From assembly GCA_011365055.1 (NCBI GenBank), contig RDOG01000001.1, forward strand, positions 1 through 64,000: a stretch of DNA of 64,000 nt, read 5' to 3'. Below are positions 27,374 through 35,777 of the stretch, in pieces. How positions within the stretch are numbered: position 1 is the first letter of the stretch; every line of letters starts with the position of its first letter. A program made the position numbers and the translations under genes. Source of the stretch: Promethearchaeota archaeon (lineage in GTDB: Archaea > Asgardarchaeota > Lokiarchaeia > Helarchaeales > RDOG01). The notes beneath the pieces are model-generated. The model was not told where the DNA came from. It saw only the letters and a program-made list of their open reading frames with translations, and ran no database searches.

Positions 27374-28702
27374 TTAGAATGTTTCTGGTCTCTTTTCCAA
27401 ATTAGGCAAATAAATATTTTTGAATTCATTCTTAAACAATTCTGGATGCTCTGTATGTACGGGTATAATAATTTTAGGATTAATAATTTTAATATTTTCA
27501 AAAATTTCTTCCATTTTACAGTGTCCAGATGCATGAAGTTGTAAATATTCTAAATTAAACTTATTACACCAATTTTTTTTAATAGTATCAGTAATATCCC
27601 TTTCATCCCAAGCTTCACTCATGGAATGGATAAATAGACTCTCTTCAGAAGGCTGAATGTCAATTAATTCTGGAAATTGAAAGAAATCTAAAGCAAAGAT
27701 TAATTCGGATTGATGTTCGTGAATATATTTTTCATCAACAACAGATTCATGATCAAAGAAAGCCTGTTCCCATTTTGGATATTTTTTTAATTTCCGAATA
27801 TAAATTAGCATGTTATCTTTAATTGAGGGGACTTTCATGCGAGGGTCCTTTTCTAAAGACTGTAATAAATGTGCGGTTTTACTTGAAATTACAAATCTTC
27901 TATTTGTAGCTTTGGCAAGTTGATAAAAAGTTTTAATTCTATCAATATCCCTACCATAATGACTTCCAACAACCAAATTCTTAGTTTTTTGAATAGCTAA
28001 GTGCGCTCTACTATAGACTTCTTCTTCAGAGAGATTTTCCCTCTTTTCGTCATTCGTAACTCTTGTGCCCTCTGTTAATAAAATATCAATATTCGTAGCA
28101 TTTAATTTATCAAGTAGATCAAATGAAAGTTGTTTCATGGGTCCATGAATGCGATAATCCCCTGAATATGCAATTGTTTTTTCAGGTGAATAAATTATAA
28201 AACCGTATGCCGCTGGAACGGAGTGATCGACGTGGATTGGCTCTATTTCCCAATCATTTATTTTAATGAGATCTCCAGTATGGAACGTATGATAATCGTG
28301 TTTCTCAAAACTGAATTTTGAAGTAGTCTCCCAAGAATGCATTATATTTAAAGTTGTTTCCCCTAAATAAACTGGTATCTTTTCGTCTACATAAGGTAAT
28401 TGCATGGTATGATCGCCATGAACGTGTGAAATGAATATTCCATCAAATTCTGGTTCAAGCCACTTTTCATCACAATATTCCAATGCTTTTTCACTATATA
28501 AACCTGGAATAAATTCTATTAAATCAAGTGCAAAATAATCCCTTAAACCAAATCTCTTCCTTGGTGTCAACCACTCAACAAAAAAATCTTCTCCAAGTTT
28601 AAAATTTTGACCAAAATCAAGGAATATACGTGTATCTTTATCTTCTAATAGGAATTTATTCCCTCCAATAGTATTTACTCCACCCAAAAATGTAATTTTC
28701 AT
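27374..28702 (-). CDS. Metallo-beta-lactamase / beta-CASP nuclease (RNase J-like)
   Basis: The 442-residue protein belongs to the metallo-beta-lactamase fold with a beta-CASP insertion, the family of RNase J and CPSF73-type RNA nucleases. It begins MKITFLGGVNTIGGNKFLLE and has the zinc motif FISHVHGDHTMQLP near 86-99. Later motifs are IAYSGDYRIHGP near 175-186, ILLTEGTRVTN near 202-212, and the C-terminal LQLHASGHCKMEEIF and IIPVHTEHPELF. The ATG follows AAAAGGAAGT. The downstream location of an HD-exonuclease-like gene supports a role in RNA decay. The precise subfamily is not resolved. Confidence 0.75.
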   Translation of the reverse strand: MKITFLGGVNTIGGNKFLLEDKDTRIFLDFGQNFKLGEDFFVEWLTPRKRFGLRDYFALDLIEFIPGLYSEKALEYCDEKWLEPEFDGIFISHVHGDHTMQLPYVDEKIPVYLGETTLNIMHSWETTSKFSFEKHDYHTFHTGDLIKINDWEIEPIHVDHSVPAAYGFIIYSPEKTIAYSGDYRIHGPMKQLSFDLLDKLNATNIDILLTEGTRVTNDEKRENLSEEEVYSRAHLAIQKTKNLVVGSHYGRDIDRIKTFYQLAKATNRRFVISSKTAHLLQSLEKDPRMKVPSIKDNMLIYIRKLKKYPKWEQAFFDHESVVDEKYIHEHQSELIFALDFFQFPELIDIQPSEESLFIHSMSEAWDERDITDTIKKNWCNKFNLEYLQLHASGHCKMEEIFENIKIINPKIIIPVHTEHPELFKNEFKNIYLPNLEKRPETF

Positions 28703-28717
28703 AAACGCTACTTCCTT

Positions 28718-29635
28718 TTAGGAATTTAATTTAAAACGAGAATCTATCATATCTAAATTATGGACAACTTCTGCCTCATTTGTAAGAGGTAATTCTAAGG
28801 AATCCCATTCTTTTTTACCATGATGGCTTGAAATAATATTACAAATTTGATTTTCAAGATATTTTGGAAAATCGTCAATCTCTTTGATTTTATCAATGAT
28901 TATTTTTTTTCCTATATCTGTATGATGTGATAAATCTGAACTAATATATTTTGGAACCCCATTATATATAGAATATTCTTCTATTTTTGCAATATCGTGT
29001 AATAAAATGCCTGTATGGACTAAATCAACGTTTAAAAACGTATCTCCTTCGTAAAATTTTTCTAATTCTTCAAATGTTTTGATCATTCCAATCGTATGTT
29101 GTAAATTCCCATGCTTATATGAATGATGATGTTCGATTGAGGAAGGGCAGTCTATAAATTTCTTTCTTATATCTTTATCGTGAAATATTTTTTCCAAAAG
29201 TAGTTTTAAATATGGATTTTTTATTTTATAAATGACATTATCCAGAATACGTATTAAATCTGCTGCATTTACATTTTCAGGTTTAATAAAATCCTCAATA
29301 GCATATTCGTGATTTTCTAATAATTTATATTTATTAATAGTTACAGAATTATATCCTTTATCGAATGTTGCTTCTATTTCTACTACATTTCCTATATCAA
29401 ATATTTCTCTATCTTTTATATGTTCCTCACCATTATTGCTCCATTTTCTTACTTTTCTAATCGATCCTGTGATATCTTGCATTTTAAGATCGAGATAAGG
29501 TTTTTTGTTCGAAGCAATCTTAATGGCTTGAACTCGTACCAATAAAATTGATTTAAAAGAAAAATCTGTCTTTGTTATCTCAGCTTTCTCCACAATTTCA
29601 AAAGCTTTTAACAATTTAATGCTATCATCGTCCAT
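28718..29635 (-). CDS. OB-fold plus HD-domain 3'-5' exoribonuclease-like protein (YhaM/Cbf1-like)
   Basis: The 305-residue protein has an N-terminal OB-fold nucleic-acid-binding region (about 20-105: LLVRVQAIKIASNKKPYLDL ... VEIEATFDKG). A C-terminal HD domain carries metal-binding histidines: SIEHHHSYKHGNLQHTIGM near 166-184, HTGILLHDIAKIEEY near 207-221 with the HD pair at 213-214, and IISSHHGKKEW near 267-277. This architecture is that of Bacillus YhaM, a 3'-5' exoribonuclease. It starts with ATG after GAGGAG and precedes the beta-CASP gene by 15 bp. In an archaeon the pairing is notable. Confidence 0.7.
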   Translation of the reverse strand: MDDDSIKLLKAFEIVEKAEITKTDFSFKSILLVRVQAIKIASNKKPYLDLKMQDITGSIRKVRKWSNNGEEHIKDREIFDIGNVVEIEATFDKGYNSVTINKYKLLENHEYAIEDFIKPENVNAADLIRILDNVIYKIKNPYLKLLLEKIFHDKDIRKKFIDCPSSIEHHHSYKHGNLQHTIGMIKTFEELEKFYEGDTFLNVDLVHTGILLHDIAKIEEYSIYNGVPKYISSDLSHHTDIGKKIIIDKIKEIDDFPKYLENQICNIISSHHGKKEWDSLELPLTNEAEVVHNLDMIDSRFKLNS

Positions 29636-29665
29636 AATATGACATTCTCCTCAAAATAACTTAAT

Positions 29666-30376
29666 CTATTTTGTATTTTTCATTTTCGTTTTTAAATTTA
29701 TTACTTTTATTTTTTTCAATAAAGGCATTGCAACATTAAAGATTATCGTCTTTCTTAGAGTAACATGGGACAGTCCTCTATGTGCATGACCATGAAAGAC
29801 AAATTTGGGTTGATATTTCAAAATTATTTGTTCATATTCTCTAGAACCAAGTTGTGGATATGCAAAAATCGTTTCACCCCTCATGGTTTTATAGGAAACC
29901 GCATAATGGCTTAATAAAATTCTGACATTAGCTCGTAAATTTTGAAATAATTTATCAACTTTTTTAATCCGATTTTTAAAAATCTCCACATTTTCAGGCT
30001 TGTTTTTACTCTGCCACCATGTTAATTCATCTAAAGAACCAGTTGTACCTATAAATCCAATTGATACCCCATTGATTTTTAAAATTTTTGATTCTTCCAT
30101 GAGAAATGAAATCTCTGAATATTCCTGTTTTATTTTTTCTCGTAATTCATCAAATTCTTCATTTCCAAACACACCTATGATAGGACAATCAAACCTTCTA
30201 CGTATCAAATCTATGATCTTATCATATTGTTTGATATCTCCTTTAAAAATCATATCTCCTCCAAAGAGAAAAAAATCAATATTTTTAATTCTTGCTAAGG
30301 ATTTAGCAAATAAATTTAGATATTTTGGTGCATGAACATCTGAGGTTACTGCAAACTTAATTATGTTTTCCAACAT
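29666..30376 (-). CDS. Calcineurin-like metallophosphoesterase
   Basis: The 236-residue protein has the metallophosphoesterase motifs in order: FAVTSDVHAPKYLNLF near 8-23, FFLFGGDMIFKGD near 35-47, IGVFGNEEFDEL near 67-78 (GNEE instead of the common GNHD), RILLSHYAVS near 156-165, and FVFHGHAHRGLSH near 192-204. It probably hydrolyses a phosphodiester or phosphomonoester; substrate unknown. It is the first of three minus-strand hydrolase genes with gaps of 30 and 15 bp, so RNA or nucleotide turnover is a reasonable inference. Confidence 0.75.
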   Translation of the reverse strand: MLENIIKFAVTSDVHAPKYLNLFAKSLARIKNIDFFLFGGDMIFKGDIKQYDKIIDLIRRRFDCPIIGVFGNEEFDELREKIKQEYSEISFLMEESKILKINGVSIGFIGTTGSLDELTWWQSKNKPENVEIFKNRIKKVDKLFQNLRANVRILLSHYAVSYKTMRGETIFAYPQLGSREYEQIILKYQPKFVFHGHAHRGLSHVTLRKTIIFNVAMPLLKKIKVINLKTKMKNTK

Positions 30377-30549
30377 TGTGTTAATGCCTATTTTTTTTTG
30401 ATCAATTTATTAATCCTTATAAAATATTATACATTAAAATTCTTTTATCATTTTGAAATTTATTATTATAATTCAAAAAAAATTAAAAAAATCTAATAAA
30501 TTAAAATCTAATAGTGAAAAAATTAAGCTTAGACTTGAGGTGCGATCAA

Positions 30550-31317
30550 ATGAAAGAGAATTCAATTAATTTTGAGAAAAAAGGAAAAGTAGGAATAATT
30601 TCTTTACAAAATGGGGACTATAACGTTTTTGATAAGGATCAAATGATAATATTTAAGGATTTAATTCAAGAAATTAAAAAAAATCCAAAAATAAACACAT
30701 TGGTCATAAAATCCTCGTCAAATAAGGCATTCAGTACGGGATTAGACTTGAAAAAATTGGATCAAGAATCCATTATAGTTTACCAGAATGTGGGGATAGA
30801 AGCAATTAAAAACTTATACCACCATCCTATTCCAAAAATCGCTTTAATTAATGGTCATACGATAGGATATGGTTGTTTTATCACGTTTGCATGTGATTTT
30901 CGATATGCGACTAAAGATACTATTTTTCAGGTGCCTGAAATTAACATCCCATATACATATCCAATTTATGGTGGTATATCCATCATCTCGAGAATATTAA
31001 AGAACCCATCTGATGCCAAATATATTTTATGCACAGGAAATAAATTTGAAGTTGAGCATGCAAGTAAAATGGGATTAGTTGATCGTATTTTTGATACAAA
31101 AGATGAGATGATAGAATCAGGATTGACCTTTGCTAAAGAATTATCTCTCAAAGACACACATAAAATGAAAATGATATTGGCATCTTTTGACACTTGTCAA
31201 ACCATTCCCGTAAAAAAAGGAATGAAACTCGAAGAAGAAGCGTTTTCTATTCTCAGACATCCTACTAAAGAACTAAAAAAATACGTAGAGGAATATATAG
31301 AGCAATTCAATAAATAA
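30550..31317 (+). CDS. Enoyl-CoA hydratase/isomerase (crotonase) family protein
   Basis: The 255-residue protein has crotonase motifs: KAFSTGLDLKKL near 57-68 (oxyanion-hole region) and HPIPKIALINGHTIGYGCFI followed by TFACDFRYA near 99-127. Next comes FQVPEINIPYTYPIYGG. Crotonases act on acyl-CoA thioesters (hydration, isomerisation or related chemistry). The usual catalytic Glu pair is not obvious, so the reaction is uncertain. I chose the ATG at 30550, with GAGGTG at 30537-30542; a GTG at 30514 is in frame without a ribosome-binding site. The Hdr-like redox genes follow 170 bp downstream. Confidence 0.75.
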   Translation: MKENSINFEKKGKVGIISLQNGDYNVFDKDQMIIFKDLIQEIKKNPKINTLVIKSSSNKAFSTGLDLKKLDQESIIVYQNVGIEAIKNLYHHPIPKIALINGHTIGYGCFITFACDFRYATKDTIFQVPEINIPYTYPIYGGISIISRILKNPSDAKYILCTGNKFEVEHASKMGLVDRIFDTKDEMIESGLTFAKELSLKDTHKMKMILASFDTCQTIPVKKGMKLEEEAFSILRHPTKELKKYVEEYIEQFNK

Positions 31318-31488
31318 ATATATTTTTCAGACATTTTAGCATTCAATCCTTGCTTTAGTTTTTAAAATTTTTAGCAAAACAATTATTAATTTATTTTTTT
31401 TCTTAAAAATTGGTTCTATTTTACTTACCTTTTTATAGGATGGAAAAATTGTTTTCTAAGAGCAAAAAGACTCTATTGGTTACATATC

Positions 31489-32571
31489 ATGACTAATTGT
31501 ATCGAAAATAATAATTTTATTGAAACAGCTAAGTGTGTTGATTGCAAAACCTGCGAAGAGGTTTGCACGATCTTTCAAGTTATGGGTAAATATTCTCCAT
31601 GGGAAAAAGTGCAAGTAGCAAAAGAAATATTAAATAATCATTTAAAACCTGAGAATTGGGAGACCGTTTTTTTTTGTAATAAATGTGAAGCTTGTGCCGA
31701 ATTTTGTCCTGAGCATTTGGATTTAAGTAAAATAATCGATGAATCAAGGAGACTTATCGTGCAAAAATGGGGAATTCAATATCCTCGTCAAGAAATGGTA
31801 ATAAAAAATATTTTTAATACTGGAAATCCATTCGGGAGAGAGGAAAGAAGGTTCAATTGGATCACTAATTATCCAAAAGAATCTAAAATTTTACTTCATT
31901 TAGGTTGTATGATGACATTTAATTTAAGAAACATGGGTAAATCATTAATAAATGTCTTGAATAAATTAAAAATCGATTATACGATCAGTGATGATGAATT
32001 TTGTTGCGGATATTTCATCTATAATACTGGAGATCACGATTCTGCTCAAAAAATAATTGAAAAAAACAAGAGTTATTTTTCAAAATATAATAAAATTATA
32101 ACCGCATGTGCGGGGTGTTACACGTTTATTAAACAAAATTATGGATTAGAAATACCCATTAAACACGTGATTGAGGTAATTGATGAAAAATTAAACAGTG
32201 AAGATATAGATATCTCAAAATTAAAAGATAAAGAAATTATTTTTCATGATTCTTGTCATCTAACTAGACCCCACGGTATTATTAAACCGCCTCGAGAAGT
32301 TCTAAAACGATTGGGCTTTAAATTGAAAGAATTTGAACGCAACGAAAACAAAGGTATTTGTTGTGGTGCAGATGGTGGTATGAGGATAATTAATCCAGAA
32401 TTTTCAAAAGAAATTGGTAAATTCAGGTTACAAGATGCAAAAAATAAAGCAGAAATATTGTTAACTTTATGTCCATTTTGCATGCAAAATTTTCAGGATT
32501 GTAATGAATCTTATGGGATAGATATAACTATAGGCAATATCTTTAAAGAATTAGAAAATATCTTAAGATAA
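31489..32571 (+). CDS. HdrD/GlpC-like iron-sulfur protein with two CCG domains
   Basis: The 360-residue protein fuses an HdrC-like ferredoxin part to an HdrB-like part. Ferredoxin motifs are KCVDCKTCEEVCTIF near 15-29 and FCNKCEACAEFCPEHL near 62-77. The cysteine-rich CCG domains are LHLGCMMTFN ... DEFCCGYF ... TACAGCYTF, and FHDSCHLTRPH ... GICCGADGG ... TLCPFCMQN. Family members (heterodisulfide reductase HdrD, GlpC, lactate dehydrogenase LldE/glycolate GlcF) pass electrons between ferredoxin-type carriers and disulfides or quinones. The cysteines appear complete. It is followed 21 bp later by separate HdrC- and HdrB-like genes. Confidence 0.78.
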   Translation: MTNCIENNNFIETAKCVDCKTCEEVCTIFQVMGKYSPWEKVQVAKEILNNHLKPENWETVFFCNKCEACAEFCPEHLDLSKIIDESRRLIVQKWGIQYPRQEMVIKNIFNTGNPFGREERRFNWITNYPKESKILLHLGCMMTFNLRNMGKSLINVLNKLKIDYTISDDEFCCGYFIYNTGDHDSAQKIIEKNKSYFSKYNKIITACAGCYTFIKQNYGLEIPIKHVIEVIDEKLNSEDIDISKLKDKEIIFHDSCHLTRPHGIIKPPREVLKRLGFKLKEFERNENKGICCGADGGMRIINPEFSKEIGKFRLQDAKNKAEILLTLCPFCMQNFQDCNESYGIDITIGNIFKELENILR

Positions 32572-32592
32572 AATAATTTTTTACTGATTTTT

Positions 32593-32973
32593 ATGTCTGT
32601 TAAATGTGCCAAGTGTAATACTTGTACTAAAAATTGCCCAATAATTGAGATTACAGGCAAAGAAAATTTATTTGAAGTATTTTTTGGAAATGAAGAAAAC
32701 ATTTGGAATTGTTCTTCTTGTTTTACTTGTGAAGAAGTTTGCCCAGAAAATTTGAGTGTTAGAGATCAGATATTTAGAATCCGTAGATCCTTAGAATTAG
32801 ATGATTTACAAAAGGGCATAAAAAAATATTTTAAAAATCTTATCGAGACAGGTAATGTATTCGAAATAGATGAAGATTATATTAATGAACGAAGATCAGC
32901 AATGGGTTTAGGTGAAATTGATTTTAAAAAGATAAAATCTGAAATAAAAAAATTAATGGCGGATTTTAAATGA
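32593..32973 (+). CDS. HdrC-like dicluster ferredoxin subunit
   Basis: The 126-residue protein carries two [4Fe-4S] motifs, KCAKCNTCTKNCPII near 4-18 and NCSSCFTCEEVCPENL near 38-53, followed by a helical C-terminal part (RIRRSLELDDLQKGIKKYF). This matches heterodisulfide reductase subunit C. Its stop overlaps the start of the HdrB-like gene by 4 nt (ATGA), as is usual for hdrC-hdrB pairs. Confidence 0.8.
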   Translation: MSVKCAKCNTCTKNCPIIEITGKENLFEVFFGNEENIWNCSSCFTCEEVCPENLSVRDQIFRIRRSLELDDLQKGIKKYFKNLIETGNVFEIDEDYINERRSAMGLGEIDFKKIKSEIKKLMADFK

Positions 32974-33818
32974 AATATACAATTTTTCCAGGTTGTTTAA
33001 TCCAAAATAGGTTTCCTGAATATGAAAAATCTGCCCATTATATTTTAAAAAAATTAGACGTACCTATCGAATTTGTTAATTCCTTTTCTTGTTGTGGTTC
33101 CCAAATTGCAGAATCTGTTGATGATTCTATACTAAATATCATTACAGCAAGAAATTTGGCAATTGCAAAAGAACAGAAAATTGATATGATCATTACTTTA
33201 TGCGGGAGTTGCACCTATATCTTAAAAAAAGCGAAATTGGAATTGGACGATAAAGGAGCAAGGGAGATTGTTAATGAAGCTCTTAAAAAAATTGATTTAT
33301 TTTATGAAAATGGTATTAAAATAAAGCATTTTGCTGAAATTTTAAATGAAAAGGGATATTTCGAGAAATTAAAGTCTAAATTGATAAAATCAATCAATTT
33401 AAAAGTCGTTTTTCAAAACCCATGCATGTTAATGCGCCCCGATCGAATCGCTCAGATAGAAAATGAGAAATATAATTTAATTAAAAATCTTTTAGAATCA
33501 TCTGGTGCAATGGTTCAAAATTATGATTATCAAGATAAGTGTTGCGAGGGAACCATGCTAGTGGGGAAAAACAAATTAGGTGAATCTCTCGTAAAAATAA
33601 GATATGATTCATTAAATGAAACTAATGCTGATTTAATGATAACTTCTTGCCCCAATTGCCAATTAGTCTATAATATTTTTCCATCTACTTTAAATAAAAA
33701 GACAATTCCATCGATATTTTTTACGCAATTAATTGGCTTTGCACTTGGAGGATCATATAAAGAATTAGGTCTAAATAGAAATATAGATTTTAAACGGATT
33801 AAAGAAATATTAAATTAA
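32970..33818 (+). CDS. HdrB-like subunit with two CCG domains
   Basis: The 282-residue protein has the two cysteine-rich CCG motifs of heterodisulfide reductase subunit B. The first is FPGCLIQNRFPEY ... NSFSCCGSQ ... TLCGSCTYI, and the second is FQNPCMLMRPDRI ... QDKCCEGTML ... TSCPNCQLVYN. In HdrB these bind noncubane [4Fe-4S] clusters that reduce disulfides. The second CC is followed by Glu-Gly. With the overlapping HdrC-like gene it should form a C-B module. No HdrA flavoprotein is in the window. Confidence 0.8.
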   Translation: MKYTIFPGCLIQNRFPEYEKSAHYILKKLDVPIEFVNSFSCCGSQIAESVDDSILNIITARNLAIAKEQKIDMIITLCGSCTYILKKAKLELDDKGAREIVNEALKKIDLFYENGIKIKHFAEILNEKGYFEKLKSKLIKSINLKVVFQNPCMLMRPDRIAQIENEKYNLIKNLLESSGAMVQNYDYQDKCCEGTMLVGKNKLGESLVKIRYDSLNETNADLMITSCPNCQLVYNIFPSTLNKKTIPSIFFTQLIGFALGGSYKELGLNRNIDFKRIKEILN

Positions 33819-33833
33819 ATTAAAATAAAAAAA

Positions 33834-34067
33834 TTAGGTTTGATTTTTAACTCGTTTTATTGCAATTACAATGCAGATAAACACTGGCATCTCCAAAAGA
33901 AGAAGAAATAGTCCTTGAATTCCATCTAAAATTGTTGTTCCCGCATATTGACCATCAGCAAGCGCTATTTGATTGATGACTTGACCACCTATAATAATTC
34001 CTCCTATTAAAAATCCAGAAATCCAGAAGAATAGGATCGCAATAATTGGTATATAATCTTTATTCAT
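33834..34067 (-). CDS. Small two-TM membrane protein
   Basis: The 77-residue protein has two hydrophobic helices, about residues 6-29 and 46-68, joined by a polar loop (VINQIALADGQYAGTTILDG). It ends in a short basic tail (KRVKNQT). A consensus AGGAGGT precedes the ATG. It lies 11 bp after the CruF-like gene and is probably co-transcribed with it. The family is not recognised. Confidence 0.55.
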   Translation of the reverse strand: MNKDYIPIIAILFFWISGFLIGGIIIGGQVINQIALADGQYAGTTILDGIQGLFLLLLEMPVFICIVIAIKRVKNQT

Positions 34068-34078
34068 TATTTTACCTC

Positions 34079-34903
34079 CTATATGAATCCTCCATAAATT
34101 CCTGGTATTGATATATTAATTCCAAACAACGGCGTTAAAAGAAACCCTAGTAACATTACAAAATATATTGTCCCTAATAATAAACCAGCTAAACCTATAA
34201 AATGAATAGCAGTTGCTTTTGGTTTTCCATATTTTTCTTCTAAATCTGTTGTTTTTGTCCAAAATATTGAAAATAGAAATATAAGGAGAAACCATCCAAC
34301 AAAATTAGTAAAAGGTATTCCTAATACATAGAAATTCTCTTGTAGGGTCGAAACCCACATCCATGAACCATTTCTCACCATAAAAGGATCTATCATTAAA
34401 TCAAAGTTCATTGCTAAAAGTCCCGCAATAGCTGATGCTTTTACAAGATCTTTAGTATTTGGAGTGTCCGAAATATTTAGGACTTTTTCTGCGATAAAAA
34501 ATGTACCATAGGCTACAAAGAACCAACCTAAACATACTGAAATTGGAACTGCGCCGAACCAAAGAAAATATTTGAAATAATTGAAGTAATAAGTTGTAGG
34601 TATCACTGTTCCGCTCAAAAAAAATGGTATGCCTTGAGATCCGAGATAACCTCCTAAAATCCATAAATTTTCTTCAAGTCCTGTATATAAAAAGGAACCT
34701 GCGAAAAATAATATGGCTTTCCATATCCCAAAACGTTTGATTGCATGATAAAGAACAAGCGCCGCTATAACATAAAATATTACTTCCATTGAGATGATAA
34801 TTGGTAATTCTGCCAATAAATTAGGATAAGTTACAAAATCTGCAGGTGTAATTTTAATAAACCAGAATAATCTTGACCAAAATTCTGCTTGATAACTTGG
34901 CAT
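34079..34903 (-). CDS. Multi-pass membrane protein, CruF/DUF422 carotenoid-hydratase-like
   Basis: The 274-residue integral membrane protein has about eight hydrophobic helices. Two blocks recall the carotenoid biosynthesis family (DUF422/CruF, bisanhydrobacterioruberin hydratase): AGLLAMNFDLMIDPFMVRNG with SWMWVS, and FYVLGIPFTNFVGWFLLIF. The family has similar D-x-x-x-DP and GIPxxNFxGW motifs. No other carotenoid gene is nearby, so the function is tentative. The ATG follows AAGGTGATT. Confidence 0.5.
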   Translation of the reverse strand: MPSYQAEFWSRLFWFIKITPADFVTYPNLLAELPIIISMEVIFYVIAALVLYHAIKRFGIWKAILFFAGSFLYTGLEENLWILGGYLGSQGIPFFLSGTVIPTTYYFNYFKYFLWFGAVPISVCLGWFFVAYGTFFIAEKVLNISDTPNTKDLVKASAIAGLLAMNFDLMIDPFMVRNGSWMWVSTLQENFYVLGIPFTNFVGWFLLIFLFSIFWTKTTDLEEKYGKPKATAIHFIGLAGLLLGTIYFVMLLGFLLTPLFGINISIPGIYGGFI

Positions 34904-34983
34904 TATAAATCACCTTAAAGGTGTTATTTTTATTATTATATTCAAAAAAAAATAAATGTTTTGTATGAAATAATATAGATTTT

Positions 34984-35688
34984 TTATTTCTCAACATATC
35001 TAAGGATATAAATACTCGTTAGGAAAACATAAGCTAGAATTGCAAATAGATACATCCATTCCCAGAACCGAACCCATAAAGGTGTACCGCTAATTGTCAT
35101 AAAGTTAGATATATCTGCAGTAACTCCTCCAGTATTCATCAAAAAAACTATATTACCAATAAAAATCGAACAAACTATCACTACACCTATTGTTACAGCT
35201 ATTTGCACTATTGAAATTTCTCGAAATAAGAGAAGTGTTACTGTCATACTTATAGTCCAAAACATTGATCCCAAGAAAAACATCATTGCCCCAATGAAAT
35301 GCATTATAATTGTTTCTGGCCACATTGGAAAGAGAGCTACCAAAAATAGACCGAGTAGGGTTAAAAAAGCAAAAATTAAGGTGACGATAACTAGTAGTTT
35401 TTTAACAAAGATATATTTACCTTCAATTTCGCTCCAAGCAAAATTTATCATGAAGATTATAAAAGGAGTAAAAGCAAACACCGTGATAATTAATCCTATA
35501 TTGAAAACAGCCATTGAGCCATTTGGTCCAATTCCCAAATTGCTGATCCAATGTGTAAACATGTTGAAAGGTCCTGCCGTTGAATGTAATATGACTGCGA
35601 TAATGATCATTATGGTTCCGATTAAGGCTGCAGCAATTCCGAAGTATCCGCCTTTATATTTTTTAAAAAATTCATCTATTTTATCCAA
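34984..35688 (-). CDS. DUF998-like membrane protein
   Basis: The protein has six hydrophobic helices and a loop near the N-terminus reading GPFNMFTHWISNLGIGPNG. The HWxSNLG motif is characteristic of DUF998 proteins, whose function is unknown. I chose the TTG at 35688, preceded by GAGGGCGG; an ATG six codons earlier (35706) lacks a ribosome-binding site. It lies 80 bp upstream of the CruF-like gene on the same strand. Confidence 0.6.
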   Translation of the reverse strand: MDKIDEFFKKYKGGYFGIAAALIGTIMIIIAVILHSTAGPFNMFTHWISNLGIGPNGSMAVFNIGLIITVFAFTPFIIFMINFAWSEIEGKYIFVKKLLVIVTLIFAFLTLLGLFLVALFPMWPETIIMHFIGAMMFFLGSMFWTISMTVTLLLFREISIVQIAVTIGVVIVCSIFIGNIVFLMNTGGVTADISNFMTISGTPLWVRFWEWMYLFAILAYVFLTSIYILRYVEK

Positions 35689-35777
35689 TAATCCGCCCTC
35701 ACGCATTTAAATTAATGGATTAAATAATATTGTGTATAATTCTTAATAAATTTATCCAAAAAAAGAAAAAAGATAAA

